From Snodgrassella sp. (GTDB lineage Bacteria; Pseudomonadota; Gammaproteobacteria; Burkholderiales; Neisseriaceae): a stretch of DNA of 64,000 bases. Numbering within the stretch: the stretch's first letter is position 1; the number at the start of each line of letters is the position of its first letter. Under the pieces are notes generated by a model. It had not been told where the DNA came from. It saw only the letters and a list, made by a program, of their open reading frames with translations, and did not search any database. The stretch is from NCBI GenBank assembly GCA_024103515.1, contig JAGGIK010000002.1, forward strand, positions 1 through 64,000. The letters run 5' to 3'. The translations under genes and the position numbers were made by a program. Below, piece after piece: positions 42,027 through 50,662 of the stretch.

Positions 42027-42557
42027 ATGGCAGATTTTAATCAGATTTTGGATGCCGGAGATGTAGACGGCGGTATTATCAATGTAGTGGTCGAAATTCC
42101 GGCAGGTTCCAACCACAAAATAGAGTGGGATCGCAAGCTAGGTGCAATGAAGCTTGATCGCGTAGAACCCATTATTTTCGCTAAACCAACTAACTATGGC
42201 TTTATCCCGCAAACACTAGACGAAGATGGCGATGAGCTGGATGCATTAATTGTTACCGATCAACCCTTAAGCACTGGTATCTTTTTAGAAGCACGGATTA
42301 TTGGTGTAATGAAATTTGTGGATGATGGAGAGGTCGATGACAAAGTTGTTGTAGTCCCAGCAGATGATCGAAACAATGGTAATGCCATTAAAACATTAGC
42401 AGATTTACCAACACAATTGATCAAACAGATTGAATTCCACTTCAATCACTACAAAGATCTGAAAAAAGCTGGCACCACCCAAGTAACACACTGGGGTGAC
42501 ATCGAAGAAGCTAAAAAAGTTATTCGTGAATCTCAGCAGCGTTGGCAACAGCAATAA
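42027..42557 (+). CDS. ppa: inorganic pyrophosphatase
   Basis: Soluble family I pyrophosphatase of 176 aa. The start MADFNQILDAGDVDGG follows AGGAC; an in-frame upstream extension from 41916 crosses a terminator and is not used. The active-site block is DEDGDELDALIVTD, with Mg2+-binding Asp residues. KTNYGFIPQT (seen as KPTNYGFIPQTLDEDGDELD) is also typical. It hydrolyses PPi from biosynthetic reactions. Confidence 0.95.
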   Translation: MADFNQILDAGDVDGGIINVVVEIPAGSNHKIEWDRKLGAMKLDRVEPIIFAKPTNYGFIPQTLDEDGDELDALIVTDQPLSTGIFLEARIIGVMKFVDDGEVDDKVVVVPADDRNNGNAIKTLADLPTQLIKQIEFHFNHYKDLKKAGTTQVTHWGDIEEAKKVIRESQQRWQQQ

Positions 42558-42709
42558 AATAAAAAACAATATTTAGGTAGCTATAACCTGTAAAATATTA
42601 ATAAACAGGAAAAAGCCCTAAATAAGCTGCGGAATTTTTATACTTTTAATATTGAAGTTTCGCAGCATATTTTAAAGGCAAAATCTGAACATAATATAAG
42701 GAAGTTTAA

Positions 42710-43084
42710 ATTGGCGCTCTAAAATATATCCGCCCCTGTTTTGATAAAGCATGGGCAGCTTCAGAAATAATTTACAATCAAGCTGATAATCAAGAAAAAA
42801 GACGGCAAAGAGTCGCTAACATTACTGGTGGCCAAGTTGCATATAATACATATCATCCAGACCCACAATTAAGGTGGAATAACACTTGTGCAGTTCGCAT
42901 GAGTTATATTTTGAATCAGTCTGGGTTCAGAATACCGTTTATACCGAAGCAAACAGTATCTGGAGGAAATAAGAAATTCAAGTATTTCTATCGTGTTAAT
43001 CACCTCATCAAATTTTTATATACGCAATGGGGCAAGCCAGAAATTGTACGCTATCCGCCATCAGGCTTTTGGAGACTGTTGTGA
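42710..43084 (+). pseudogene. tae4: type VI secretion amidase effector Tae4, truncated
   Basis: A 124-codon frame resembling Tae4, a peptidoglycan DL-endopeptidase injected into rival cells by type VI secretion. Family features: RPCFDKAW near the start, GGQVAYN, the catalytic Cys60 in NNTCAVRMSYILNQSG, and KKFKYFYRVNHLIKFL followed by GKPEIV. The protein stops after GFWRLL, so the last 40 or so residues, with the catalytic His and the GHVTLW-type block of the family, are gone. No ATG, GTG or TTG starts the frame; the only codon at proper distance from AAGGAAG is ATT at 42710. Two independent lesions make a working toxin unlikely. The immunity copies follow at once. Confidence 0.8.
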
Positions 43085-43516
43085 AAAATTTTTTAAGAAT
43101 GCAGCTATGCTTCAAACAATAATATCACATCGCCAGAAGCGCCTAAACGAACAATTATTCAAAACTATAAGGACATGGTTTTAGCATTTTGTATAGCAGA
43201 TGCCTATCATGATGATAAGTTAGCTGCAATAGACGCAGGAAGCAGTGTTAGTGCATTAGAGGAATGGACTTACTATGATTTGGAAGAAAGTACGAAAGCA
43301 ATACAGAATTTAGTAGATACATATCTGTCACGAAATTACTTTAATCCACTTGTTGAAGCAGAGATAAAAGGGATTAAATTTGATTTTCTCAAATGTCTAG
43401 ATCTCTATCATAGCAAAGATTTAAATAAGCTGGCTAAAAGAATGGTTGAATATCCACATGAGACTTACAAGAGTTCATTACATAACTATTATAGGGATTT
43501 GAATAGAAATAAATGA
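43081..43516 (+). pseudogene. tai4: Tai4-type immunity gene, copy 1, frameshifted in its signal peptide
   Basis: The start region (GTG AAA AAT TTT TTA AGA ATG CAG at 43081) matches the start of the two intact copies downstream (MKKFKMQ). It then runs into a stop. The mature part lies in another frame, open from 43097: ASNNNITSPEAPKRTIIQNY, then KDMVLAFCIADAY, GSSVSALEEWTYYDL, KFDFLKCLDLYHS and a normal end NYYRDLNRNK. About 10-15 residues of the hydrophobic signal core and the frame are lost. Export to the periplasm, where Tai4 must act, is therefore not expected. An internal ATG at 43175 could give a 113-aa cytoplasmic product only. Confidence 0.78.
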
Positions 43517-43561
43517 AAAATATTTTCAATCACAGTGTAATCCTGAAAATTAAGATTTAGC

Positions 43562-43615
43562 GCTAAAATGATTGAACATCCACAAGATACTTTTAAAAGT
43601 ATAATTCGTAATTAG
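43562..43615 (+). pseudogene. Tai4 scar: last 17 codons of a fourth copy
   Basis: Reads AKMIEHPQDTFKSIIRN and stops, nearly identical to the C-terminal region of copy 2 (KKMIEHPQDTFRSTIRNYY). The normal tail is missing: the sequence jumps from CGTAATTA to GTGAAAATG. In copy 2 the same two points each carry AATTA and lie about 30 bases apart, so a deletion between short direct repeats explains it. The rest of the gene is lost. Confidence 0.75.
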
Positions 43616-43672
43616 TGAAAATGAACTAGAAACAAAATATATAACAACTCAAGCTAATTTCTGGGAGCTAAA
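43612..43672 (+). repeat. intergenic direct repeat A of the tai4 array
   Basis: TTAGTGAAAATGAACTAGAAAC through TATATAACAACTCAAG to TTTCTGGGAGCTAAA. The same string, with about 29 extra bases, precedes copy 3 at 44141-44230. It carries the GGGAG ribosome binding site. It marks the unit that was duplicated. Confidence 0.8.
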
Positions 43673-44140
43673 ATGAAAAAATTTAAAATGCAAATCTTGT
43701 GTAGTTGTTATTTCATTTTATTACCATTGGTTTGTAGTGCATCAAGCATTAACTCCATGACACCTGAAGCCGTAAACCGTACTTTTATTCAAAACTATAA
43801 GGATATGGTTTTAGGAAATTGTTTAGCGCAAGCCTATGGGGACATTGCTTCAATGGATGCGGGTAGTAGTGTAAGTGCGTTAATTGAATGGACTTATTAC
43901 AACATGGACAAAAGCATAGATGAAGAAATTAGAATAATTGATTCTTATTTGTCACGTAATTACCTTAATCCATTGGCTGAAGCTGAGATAAAAGGCATTA
44001 AATTTGATTTTTTAAAGTGCTTAGATCTTTATCATAGTAAGGATTTAGATAAACTTGCAAAAAAAATGATTGAACATCCACAAGATACTTTTAGAAGCAC
44101 AATTCGTAATTACTATAGGGATTTAAATAGAAAAAAATAA
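43673..44140 (+). CDS. tai4: type VI amidase immunity protein Tai4, copy 2
   Basis: A 155-aa exported protein resembling Tai4, which binds and blocks the Tae4 amidase in the periplasm. Signal peptide residues 1-23 (MKKFKMQILCSCYFILLPLV, then CSA). The mature part begins SSINSMTPEAVNRTFIQNYK and is helical. Two Cys (in GNCLAQAY and FLKCLDLYH) are shared by all copies and may form a disulfide. The ribosome binding site GGGAG lies 6 bases from the ATG. Intact, and likely functional. Its true toxin may be the locus's own Tae4 ancestor or that of rival strains. Confidence 0.85.
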   Translation: MKKFKMQILCSCYFILLPLVCSASSINSMTPEAVNRTFIQNYKDMVLGNCLAQAYGDIASMDAGSSVSALIEWTYYNMDKSIDEEIRIIDSYLSRNYLNPLAEAEIKGIKFDFLKCLDLYHSKDLDKLAKKMIEHPQDTFRSTIRNYYRDLNRKK

Positions 44141-44230
44141 TTAGTGAAAATGTACTAGAAATAAGATACATAATTATTTTAATTCAAAAGTAGGGTATAT
44201 AACAACTCAAGTCAATTTCTGGGAGCCAAA
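44141..44230 (+). repeat. intergenic direct repeat B of the tai4 array
   Basis: TTAGTGAAAATGTACTAGAAAT, an insert of about 29 bases, then TATATAACAACTCAAGTCAA and TTTCTGGGAGCCAAA. It is the counterpart of the repeat at 43612-43672. Confidence 0.8.
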
Positions 44231-44704
44231 ATGAAAAAGTTTAAAATGCAAATCTTGTGTGGTTATCTCTTAGCCTTATTGTCATTTTTATGCCATGCTG
44301 CCAGTAAAAATATGATTTCGCCAGAAGCACCAAGCAGAACATTTATTCAAAACTACAAGGATATGGTGTTGGCACATTGTATAGCTAATGCTTATCAAGA
44401 AAGTGAAATTGCCTCAATGGATGCTGGAAGTAGTGTAACTGCATTACAAGAATGGACTTATTATGATATGAATGAAAGCATAATAACTGAAGTTCAAATG
44501 GTTGATTCATATCTATCACGCAACTATTTAAATTCATCTGTTGAGATAAAAACAAAGGATATCAAATTTGATTTTTTAAAATGTCTGGATCTTTATCATA
44601 GTAAAGAATTAGATAATTTAGCAAAAAGAGTAATTGAACATCCTCAAGATACATTTAGAGGTACAGTTCGTCATTATTATAGAGGTTTAAATAGAAAAAA
44701 ATAA
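44231..44704 (+). CDS. tai4: type VI amidase immunity protein Tai4, copy 3
   Basis: A 157-aa paralog of the copy at 43673. Signal peptide 1-23 (MKKFKMQILCGYLLALLSFL, then CHA), mature start ASKNMISPEAPSRTFIQNYK. The signal peptides are nearly identical at the N-terminus and the C-terminal blocks (FDFLKCLDLYHSKEL, HPQDTFRGTVRHYYR) are conserved. The middle differs (VEIKTKDI for AEAEIKGI; ESEIASM). This divergence between intact copies suggests they protect against different Tae4 variants. The ribosome binding site is GGGAG. Confidence 0.85.
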   Translation: MKKFKMQILCGYLLALLSFLCHAASKNMISPEAPSRTFIQNYKDMVLAHCIANAYQESEIASMDAGSSVTALQEWTYYDMNESIITEVQMVDSYLSRNYLNSSVEIKTKDIKFDFLKCLDLYHSKELDNLAKRVIEHPQDTFRGTVRHYYRGLNRKK

Positions 44705-45061
44705 TTTGTGAAAATCAACACATAGACAAGTAAACTTAAAAGTTAACAGTAGGAGAAGCCTGTCAATTATAAACTTGTATCAGCTTTTAAATTTAATATT
44801 AAAATTTAACATAATATATATTATGCGAAATAAGCAAAGTTAAAAGCTGAGTTATTATTGCTATAATGAATTAGCCAGATTGCTTTTAATGAATATTGTT
44901 TTCCATGTTTTATATACTGACTTTACTAACAAATCCATAGTTTAAAATTACTAGCAATATTTTTTATCGTAAAATACAAACTAATTAAAGCTTTTTATAT
45001 CTTCATCAGGCTAACTAGTTTAACGAGACTACCAAGCTAAATTAACATTTCTGGAATCAGC
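44705..45061. other. gene-less region before polA
   Basis: About 360 very AT-rich bases after the immunity array with no open frame. It must hold the polA promoter. The first bases (TTTGTGAAAATCAAC) resemble the start of the array's intergenic repeat, a last trace of the duplication unit. Confidence 0.5.
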
Positions 45062-47851
45062 ATGCAAAAAACATTATTACTGGTTGACGGCTCATCATAT
45101 TTATATCGAGCATTCCATGCTTTAGCGCCATTGACCAGTCCAACTGGTATGCCTACAGGTGCATTATATGGTGTACTAAACATGTTAAGGCGTTTACGTC
45201 TGGATACACCGCACGATTATGCTTGTTGCGTATTTGATGCTAAGGGTGAAAATTTCCGGCATCAGCTTTTTCCTGAATATAAGGCTAACCGTCCACCAAT
45301 GCCAGAAGATTTACGTCCGCAAGCTGAGGCTTTGCCGGAATTAGTAAAATTAATGGGTTGGCCTGTTTTATCCATCAATGGTGTAGAAGCAGATGATGTA
45401 ATTGGTACGCTAGCCTGTTGTGCACAAAAATCCGGCTATCAGGTCATTATTTCAACCGGTGATAAAGACATGGCTCAACTGGTTAATGATCAGATTACTC
45501 TAGTGAATACCATGAGTAATGAAAAGCTTGATAGTATTGGAGTTTTAGAAAAATTTGGGGTCAAACCTGAGCAAATAATTGATTACCTTAGTCTGATTGG
45601 AGACAAAGTCGATAATGTACCAGGTGTTGATAAATGTGGCCCCAAAACTGCGGTGAAATGGTTACAGGAATATGGTAATTTGCAAAAAATTATTGAGCAT
45701 GCTAATGATATTAAAGGAAAAGTTGGTGAAAATCTACGTGTTGCATTACCAAATTTACCGTTATCTTATCAATTGATTACCATAAAAACAGATATTGATT
45801 TGCAGCAGGAATTGCCACATGGTCTTGAAGATCTCAAGCGGCATATACCTTCATGGGCTGAATTGATTCCGCATTTCGAGCAACTTGGTTTTAAAAACTG
45901 GTTAAAGGAAGCACAGACTCATTATCATGAGAATACAACTATCTCGCAGCCAGCGGATGACTTATTTGCCGAAATTGAAACGAATGAAGGTGCTGATAAT
46001 AAAATTTTAACAAATACATCGGCAGCAGATTATTTAAAGAATATTCCTAAGCAATATTCAGCGATTACTACAGTCACACAACTGAATGAATTACAGAAAC
46101 AATTAGAAATAGTAGATACCATTGCTCTGGACACAGAGACAGATAGTCTGGATGCGATGAATGCCAGTCTCGTTGGTATCAGTATTGCTTTGGAGCCAGG
46201 AAAGGCATTCTACATTCCTGTTGGTCACACCCCTACCGCAGTTAGTGAACAATTACCACTCGAAATGGTTCTGAATGTTCTCAAACCTTATTTAGAAGCT
46301 GATAAACCGGGCAAAATTGGCCAGAATATCAAATATGATCAACATATATTGGCAAATTATAGCATTGATTTAAAAGGTATTGCCGGTGACTCCATGCTGG
46401 CTTCTTATATTGTTGAAAGTCATCTGGGGCATGGTTTAGATGAATTAGCTCTACGGCATCTTGACTGGCAAACCATTCATTATGAAGATTTATGTGGTAA
46501 AGGAGCCAAACAAATCAGTTTTGCTGATGTAGCACTGGAAGATGCCGTCAATTACGCTGCTGAAGATGCAGATGTATCTTTACGTCTTGAGATTTTACTT
46601 AGAGAACAGATGGATGAAGCTCAGCTTAAGCTTTACCATGAACTGGAAATTCCTGTTGAAAACATTTTATATATTATGGAGCGAACAGGAGTATTAATTG
46701 ATCGCCAGGAACTGGCTCAGCAAAGTCATGAGCTTGGTACGCAGCTGGTTACGCTGGAGGAAGAAGCTTACCAACTGGCCGGGCAACCTTTTAATTTGAA
46801 CTCCCCGAAACAACTGCAATCCATACTGTTTGAAAAAATGGCCATCCCTACTTCCGGCCTGAAAAAAACCGCATCAGGTGGTATTTCAACCAATGAAATA
46901 GTATTGGAAAAACTTGCAGCCGATTATCCCCTACCCAAACTTATTTTACAGACGCGCAGTCTGGCTAAACTTAAATCTACTTATACAGATAAATTACCTC
47001 AACTAATCAATCCCCACACCGGACGTGTACATACCACTTATGCTCAGGCTGTAGCCATTACTGGACGTCTTGCCAGTAATAATCCGAATTTGCAGAATAT
47101 TCCCGTACGTACTGAAGAAGGACGGCGTATACGAAGAAGCTTTATTGCCCCGACCGACCAACTTATAGTTTCAGCAGATTATTCTCAGATTGAGTTACGC
47201 ATTATGGCTCATCTTTCCAATGATGCCACTTTGATTGATGCGTTTCAGAAAAATGAAGATATTCATAAGCGTACAGCAGCAGAAATTTTTGCAAGCAGTC
47301 AGGAGCTGATAACCGCGGAGCAACGTCGCTATGCCAAAACCATTAACTTTGGTTTAATTTATGGCATGAGTGAATATGGCTTGGCGAAATCTCTTGGGAT
47401 CGAACTTCAGGCGGCTCAGCATTTCATTTCCCGCTATTTTAGCCGTTATCCGGGTGTTCATGAATACATGGAAAAAACCAAAGAATTGGCACTACAGCGC
47501 GGCTTTGTAGAAACACTTTTTGGTCGCCGCCTTTATTTACCAGACTTAAAAAGCAGCAATGGTGCAGTTCGCGCAGGCGCATTCAGAGCGGCAATCAATG
47601 CGCCAATGCAAGGTACTGCATCAGATTTGATTAAACGAGCTATGATAGCCGTACAAAGTTGGCTAGAGCAGAAAAAAATGCAAACTAAACTGATTATGCA
47701 AGTGCATGATGAGCTTGTATTGCAAGTACCAAAATCTGAATTAGCAACCTTGCAGGCTCATTTACCGGGATTAATGTCTGGGGTAGCCCAGTTAAAAGTA
47801 CCATTAATTGCCGACCTTGGAACTGGATATAACTGGGATGAGGCTCATTAA
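45062..47851 (+). CDS. polA: DNA polymerase I
   Basis: A 929-aa repair and replication polymerase. The 5'-3' exonuclease (about 1-290) has LLLVDGSSYLYRAFHA, GVEADDVIGTLA, ISTGDKDMAQLV and GDKVDNVPGV. The 3'-5' proofreading domain (about 325-515) is active in appearance, with ALDTETDSLD and the YAAEDADV block. The polymerase domain carries SADYSQIELRIMAHLS (motif A), RRYAKTINFGLIYGMSEYG (motif B) and MQVHDELVLQV (motif C). Complete. A terminator follows. Confidence 0.97.
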   Translation: MQKTLLLVDGSSYLYRAFHALAPLTSPTGMPTGALYGVLNMLRRLRLDTPHDYACCVFDAKGENFRHQLFPEYKANRPPMPEDLRPQAEALPELVKLMGWPVLSINGVEADDVIGTLACCAQKSGYQVIISTGDKDMAQLVNDQITLVNTMSNEKLDSIGVLEKFGVKPEQIIDYLSLIGDKVDNVPGVDKCGPKTAVKWLQEYGNLQKIIEHANDIKGKVGENLRVALPNLPLSYQLITIKTDIDLQQELPHGLEDLKRHIPSWAELIPHFEQLGFKNWLKEAQTHYHENTTISQPADDLFAEIETNEGADNKILTNTSAADYLKNIPKQYSAITTVTQLNELQKQLEIVDTIALDTETDSLDAMNASLVGISIALEPGKAFYIPVGHTPTAVSEQLPLEMVLNVLKPYLEADKPGKIGQNIKYDQHILANYSIDLKGIAGDSMLASYIVESHLGHGLDELALRHLDWQTIHYEDLCGKGAKQISFADVALEDAVNYAAEDADVSLRLEILLREQMDEAQLKLYHELEIPVENILYIMERTGVLIDRQELAQQSHELGTQLVTLEEEAYQLAGQPFNLNSPKQLQSILFEKMAIPTSGLKKTASGGISTNEIVLEKLAADYPLPKLILQTRSLAKLKSTYTDKLPQLINPHTGRVHTTYAQAVAITGRLASNNPNLQNIPVRTEEGRRIRRSFIAPTDQLIVSADYSQIELRIMAHLSNDATLIDAFQKNEDIHKRTAAEIFASSQELITAEQRRYAKTINFGLIYGMSEYGLAKSLGIELQAAQHFISRYFSRYPGVHEYMEKTKELALQRGFVETLFGRRLYLPDLKSSNGAVRAGAFRAAINAPMQGTASDLIKRAMIAVQSWLEQKKMQTKLIMQVHDELVLQVPKSELATLQAHLPGLMSGVAQLKVPLIADLGTGYNWDEAH

Positions 47852-47895
47852 AATCTAGATTAAACTATTTTGAAATGGTTTTATTTACCAAAATA

Positions 47896-47928
47896 CAAAT
47901 GCAGTCTGATGGTATCAGGCTGCATTTT
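47896..47928 (+). terminator. Rho-independent terminator of polA
   Basis: AAATGCAGTCTGAT and ATCAGGCTGCATTT form a stem around GGT, 45 bases past polA, followed by T-rich sequence. Confidence 0.8.
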
Positions 47929-48011
47929 ATAAATAAGTTTTTAAATCTAAAACAAGCATAAGCAATATTTTTTAATAATTTGCATATGCAAGCATATCTT
48001 TTGGTAAATGT

Positions 48012-48204
48012 GGTTCAATGGATTTTATGAGTGGCCACTGTCGCACTCAGCCTCTGATTTAAAATTTTTACTGTCTTCGATGATTTTAATCGTGAGGTAT
48101 TAGGCATTGATATTGCGGTCAGTTTACCAGCTAGTAGAGTTATCTGTTATCTAGCTAACTGGCCAACTGAATTTTGTACCAACTTTTGGGGTAATTATAA
48201 TTAG
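48012..48204 (+). pseudogene. decayed IS3-family transposase fragment
   Basis: Reading across two frameshifts gives VQW, then DFMSG, then FTVFDDFNREVLGIDIAVSL and PASRVI. This follows the order of IS3-type OrfB (W-MDFM then F-V-DDFNRE-LGI--LPA-RVI). The frame then degrades into CYLANWPTEFCTNFWG and stops. The first catalytic Asp region is present but out of frame, and the DNGPE block and everything after are absent. It is a short, dead fragment with no visible ends. Confidence 0.6.
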
Positions 48205-48211
48205 GTAATCA

Positions 48212-48907
48212 CTATTTTATATCAGCTAGTTGTGCACGCATCGCTCTAATTTGTTTAGCATAGTCTTCATGTCCAAATATTGCAGATCCTGCTACAAATG
48301 TATCAGCACCTGCTGCTGCAACCTGAGCTATATTATCAACCTTGATGCCTCCATCAACTTCCAGACGAATGTATCTGTCGTTTTCTCTAGCATATTCATC
48401 TAATAATGTTCGAACCTGACTTATTTTTTTCAGGGTTGATGGAATAAAGCTTTGACCGCCAAAACCCGGATTAACTGACATTAACAATACCACATCAAGT
48501 TTGTCTATTACTTCTTCTAATACATAGATTGGAGTAGCCGGGTTCAATACCAGTCCAGCTTTACATCCTGCTGCATTTATCAGACTCAGGCTTCTGTCTA
48601 TGTGCCGACTAGCTTCAGGATGAAAAGTAATGATATTAGCTCCGGCAGCTGCAAAAGCATTAATCATTTCGTCAACGGGTTCAACCATCAAATGTACATC
48701 AATTGGTACAGATGCATAGGGTTTTACAGCCCGACAAACCATAGGACCAAAAGTGAGATTCGGCACATAGTGGTTATCCATTACATCAAAATGTATCCAG
48801 TCGGCTCCAGCTACAATAACAGACTGAACCTCTTGGCCTAAACAAGCAAAATCTGCAGATAAAATACTTGGGGCGATAAAAAACTTTGATCTGGTTAACT
48901 CATTCAT
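48212..48907 (-). CDS. rpe: ribulose-phosphate 3-epimerase
   Basis: A 231-aa TIM-barrel enzyme interconverting ribulose-5-P and xylulose-5-P in the pentose phosphate pathway. The start block [19 protein letters not shown], the metal-binding [36 protein letters not shown] and [11 protein letters not shown] are all present. Transcribed alone, pointing toward polA. Confidence 0.95.
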   Translation of the reverse strand: MNELTRSKFFIAPSILSADFACLGQEVQSVIVAGADWIHFDVMDNHYVPNLTFGPMVCRAVKPYASVPIDVHLMVEPVDEMINAFAAAGANIITFHPEASRHIDRSLSLINAAGCKAGLVLNPATPIYVLEEVIDKLDVVLLMSVNPGFGGQSFIPSTLKKISQVRTLLDEYARENDRYIRLEVDGGIKVDNIAQVAAAGADTFVAGSAIFGHEDYAKQIRAMRAQLADIK

Positions 48908-49027
48908 AAAACATTAAATACCTGTATTACATAAACATATTTACGCAAGTTTACTGCCATTATAGGTGCTTGACCAGTAGATGAGTATACTCTAAAGGGG
49001 ATATTGCTGTTATTAAGGAAGGTTAAA

Positions 49028-49429
49028 GTGTTTGTATCGTACTGGAAAAGAATTGTTTTTGTTAGTTTGGGACTTTTTTTATCCTCAACTTCTTTTTCGG
49101 TTATGGCTATAGATTCAAATAATTGTGATATTCGAAAGTTAGAATTGACTCAGATGCAGAAAGCTCGACTACGATTTATTCGTATACAATATAAACGCCG
49201 TACAACCAGCAGCTTACAACATATAGGTAATAATTCTCGCAAAATGGACCAATTAAACCATATTTTGATGCAACCAAAATTTAATGATGCGGAAGCTAAA
49301 CGGTATGTATTAAATTATTATATGCCCAGAATGCAGCAGGATGTTAATGAATTGAAAGTTCAGCACGAGTTTCTACAAATACTTAATCTTCAACAACGGC
49401 GCAATTGGATTAATAACTGTCTTCATTAA
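49028..49429 (+). CDS. small exported protein, Spy/CpxP-like
   Basis: A 133-aa protein. I chose the GTG at 49028, which follows AAGGAAGGTTAAA; the longer frame starts with a TTG that has no ribosome binding site. Signal peptide about 1-27 (ending SVMA). The mature part is a basic, helical hairpin with LTQMQKARLRFIRIQYKR and LNLQQRRNWINN, resembling the two LTxxQ repeats of Spy/CpxP periplasmic chaperones. The similarity is at the motif level; the assignment is tentative. Confidence 0.6.
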   Translation: MFVSYWKRIVFVSLGLFLSSTSFSVMAIDSNNCDIRKLELTQMQKARLRFIRIQYKRRTTSSLQHIGNNSRKMDQLNHILMQPKFNDAEAKRYVLNYYMPRMQQDVNELKVQHEFLQILNLQQRRNWINNCLH

Positions 49430-49521
49430 TATTTCTAACTTTTTTGATTTAATTTGACATAACATCAAATATTTGAATATTATGAAGATCCTATCTTTCA
49501 AATTTAGTCATAATCAGCGTA

Positions 49522-49992
49522 TTATTTCGTACACATTTTATTCTTTGAAGCATCTTTGAGAGATTTCAGGTCAACACTCGAATCACAGGTATATAAAGTC
49601 GCATCCATACTGCTTAACCATAACCCTTTTTTTAAATCCACCCCTTTTTTCGGTTTTGCGTATAAATAATAGTTTGTACAACTAGTACCAGTGCTTCCAG
49701 AGCAAGTTACGTCAATATCAAATTTTTTACTCACATTTTTGTTCCCATTAACAGTGTTCTTAATTATTGTCTTAATATCCGATTTACTGACATTGCCTGT
49801 AAACTTATTAAGTTTGTTCTGAACAATTTCTAGATTAATTGAAACCAAAATGGCAGAAGAATCAGCTATATCAGCTTTATCTGTAAACTGTTTATAAGAT
49901 GGTATGGCAATAGCTGCTAAAACGCCTACAATTCCCATTACAACCAATAGTTCTAAGAGTGAAAAACCTTTGCTACGATTATTCATTTTCAT
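49522..49992 (-). CDS. type IV minor pilin, PilE/PilX-like
   Basis: A 156-aa pilin. Prepilin peptidase site: MKMNNRSKG then FSLLELLVVMGIVGVLAAIA, with Glu at position 5 of the mature protein. The globular part holds a Cys pair near the end (TLYTCDSSV and KNKMCTK), as in pilin D-regions, plus another pair (VTCSG, GTSCTN). In Neisseria this place in the cluster holds pilX or pilL; in sequence it also resembles the DNA-binding pilin ComP. I cannot choose among these. Last gene of the minor pilin operon. Confidence 0.85.
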   Translation of the reverse strand: MKMNNRSKGFSLLELLVVMGIVGVLAAIAIPSYKQFTDKADIADSSAILVSINLEIVQNKLNKFTGNVSKSDIKTIIKNTVNGNKNVSKKFDIDVTCSGSTGTSCTNYYLYAKPKKGVDLKKGLWLSSMDATLYTCDSSVDLKSLKDASKNKMCTK

Positions 49993-50019
49993 TTACCATT
50001 TTCACTTTATAAATAAATC

Positions 50020-50601
50020 TTAATGCTCATAAAGATTAGCTTGAAGCGTTTCTTCAATTAAACTGGTTGTGTGCTGATTCTTGCCCCAGCCTTTAGCTGT
50101 AACACGGAAAATATATACCCCTGGTGTTGATTCAGCATTTGGACCTAAGTATTCAATAACATAGCGATATTTTTGTCCGGTTACTTCACTTTTAATTGAT
50201 GGATCTTTTGAAGTATCGGAGAAAACATTTTCTCTTTTCCAAACTTCTTTTAAGTCTGAATTATTATTTGCACAGCTTTCCACCTTAGCTAAACGCGTGC
50301 TTGCTGATTCAGCTTCTACTCCTTTTGCTGCGCATAGACCATTACTACAATTACAACTGAATTTAACTGCATCATCTAGAGCAGGCCAAGTGCTAATCTT
50401 TTCTTGAGCAGCCTTTAATCCAGCTTGTGCATTATGGAACGCAATTTGATAATCGCTATCATTAGCTGCAGTACGTGAATTCATGGATGTGCCTTGCATT
50501 GTCGCAACCACCATAAATGCGATCACTACCATTATTATTAATACCATATATAAAGAAAAACCTAATTGTTTAGTATGCATGTTAAGTTGCGAATATTTCA
50601 T
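50020..50601 (-). CDS. pilK: type IV minor pilin PilK-like
   Basis: A 193-aa protein of the PilX-N type. The prepilin leader ends KQLG, then FSLYMVLIIMVVIAFMVVAT. Mature position 5 is Met, not Glu, as in PilK/GspK-type pilins that sit at the pilus tip. ANDSDYQIAFHNAQAGLKAA is the family block after the helix. The cytosolic leader is 14 residues. Between the pilJ-like and pilE-like genes, as in the Neisseria pilHIJKX cluster. Confidence 0.85.
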   Translation of the reverse strand: MKYSQLNMHTKQLGFSLYMVLIIMVVIAFMVVATMQGTSMNSRTAANDSDYQIAFHNAQAGLKAAQEKISTWPALDDAVKFSCNCSNGLCAAKGVEAESASTRLAKVESCANNNSDLKEVWKRENVFSDTSKDPSIKSEVTGQKYRYVIEYLGPNAESTPGVYIFRVTAKGWGKNQHTTSLIEETLQANLYEH

Positions 50602-50662
50602 ATGGAACCATTTGTATATAAATAAATCATCATGAAGAATGTGAAGTTATTAAGTCACGTTT

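Noticed and set aside
42993..43184. 63-codon frame overlapping the Tae4 end and the Tai4 copy 1 start
   Set aside because: It lies in neither gene's frame and encodes no recognisable domain; it is a by-product of the fusion between the two broken genes.
43175..43516. Treating Tai4 copy 1 as an intact 113-aa gene starting at its internal ATG
   Set aside because: The conserved mature sequence starts upstream of that ATG and the signal peptide lies in another frame, so it is a broken copy.
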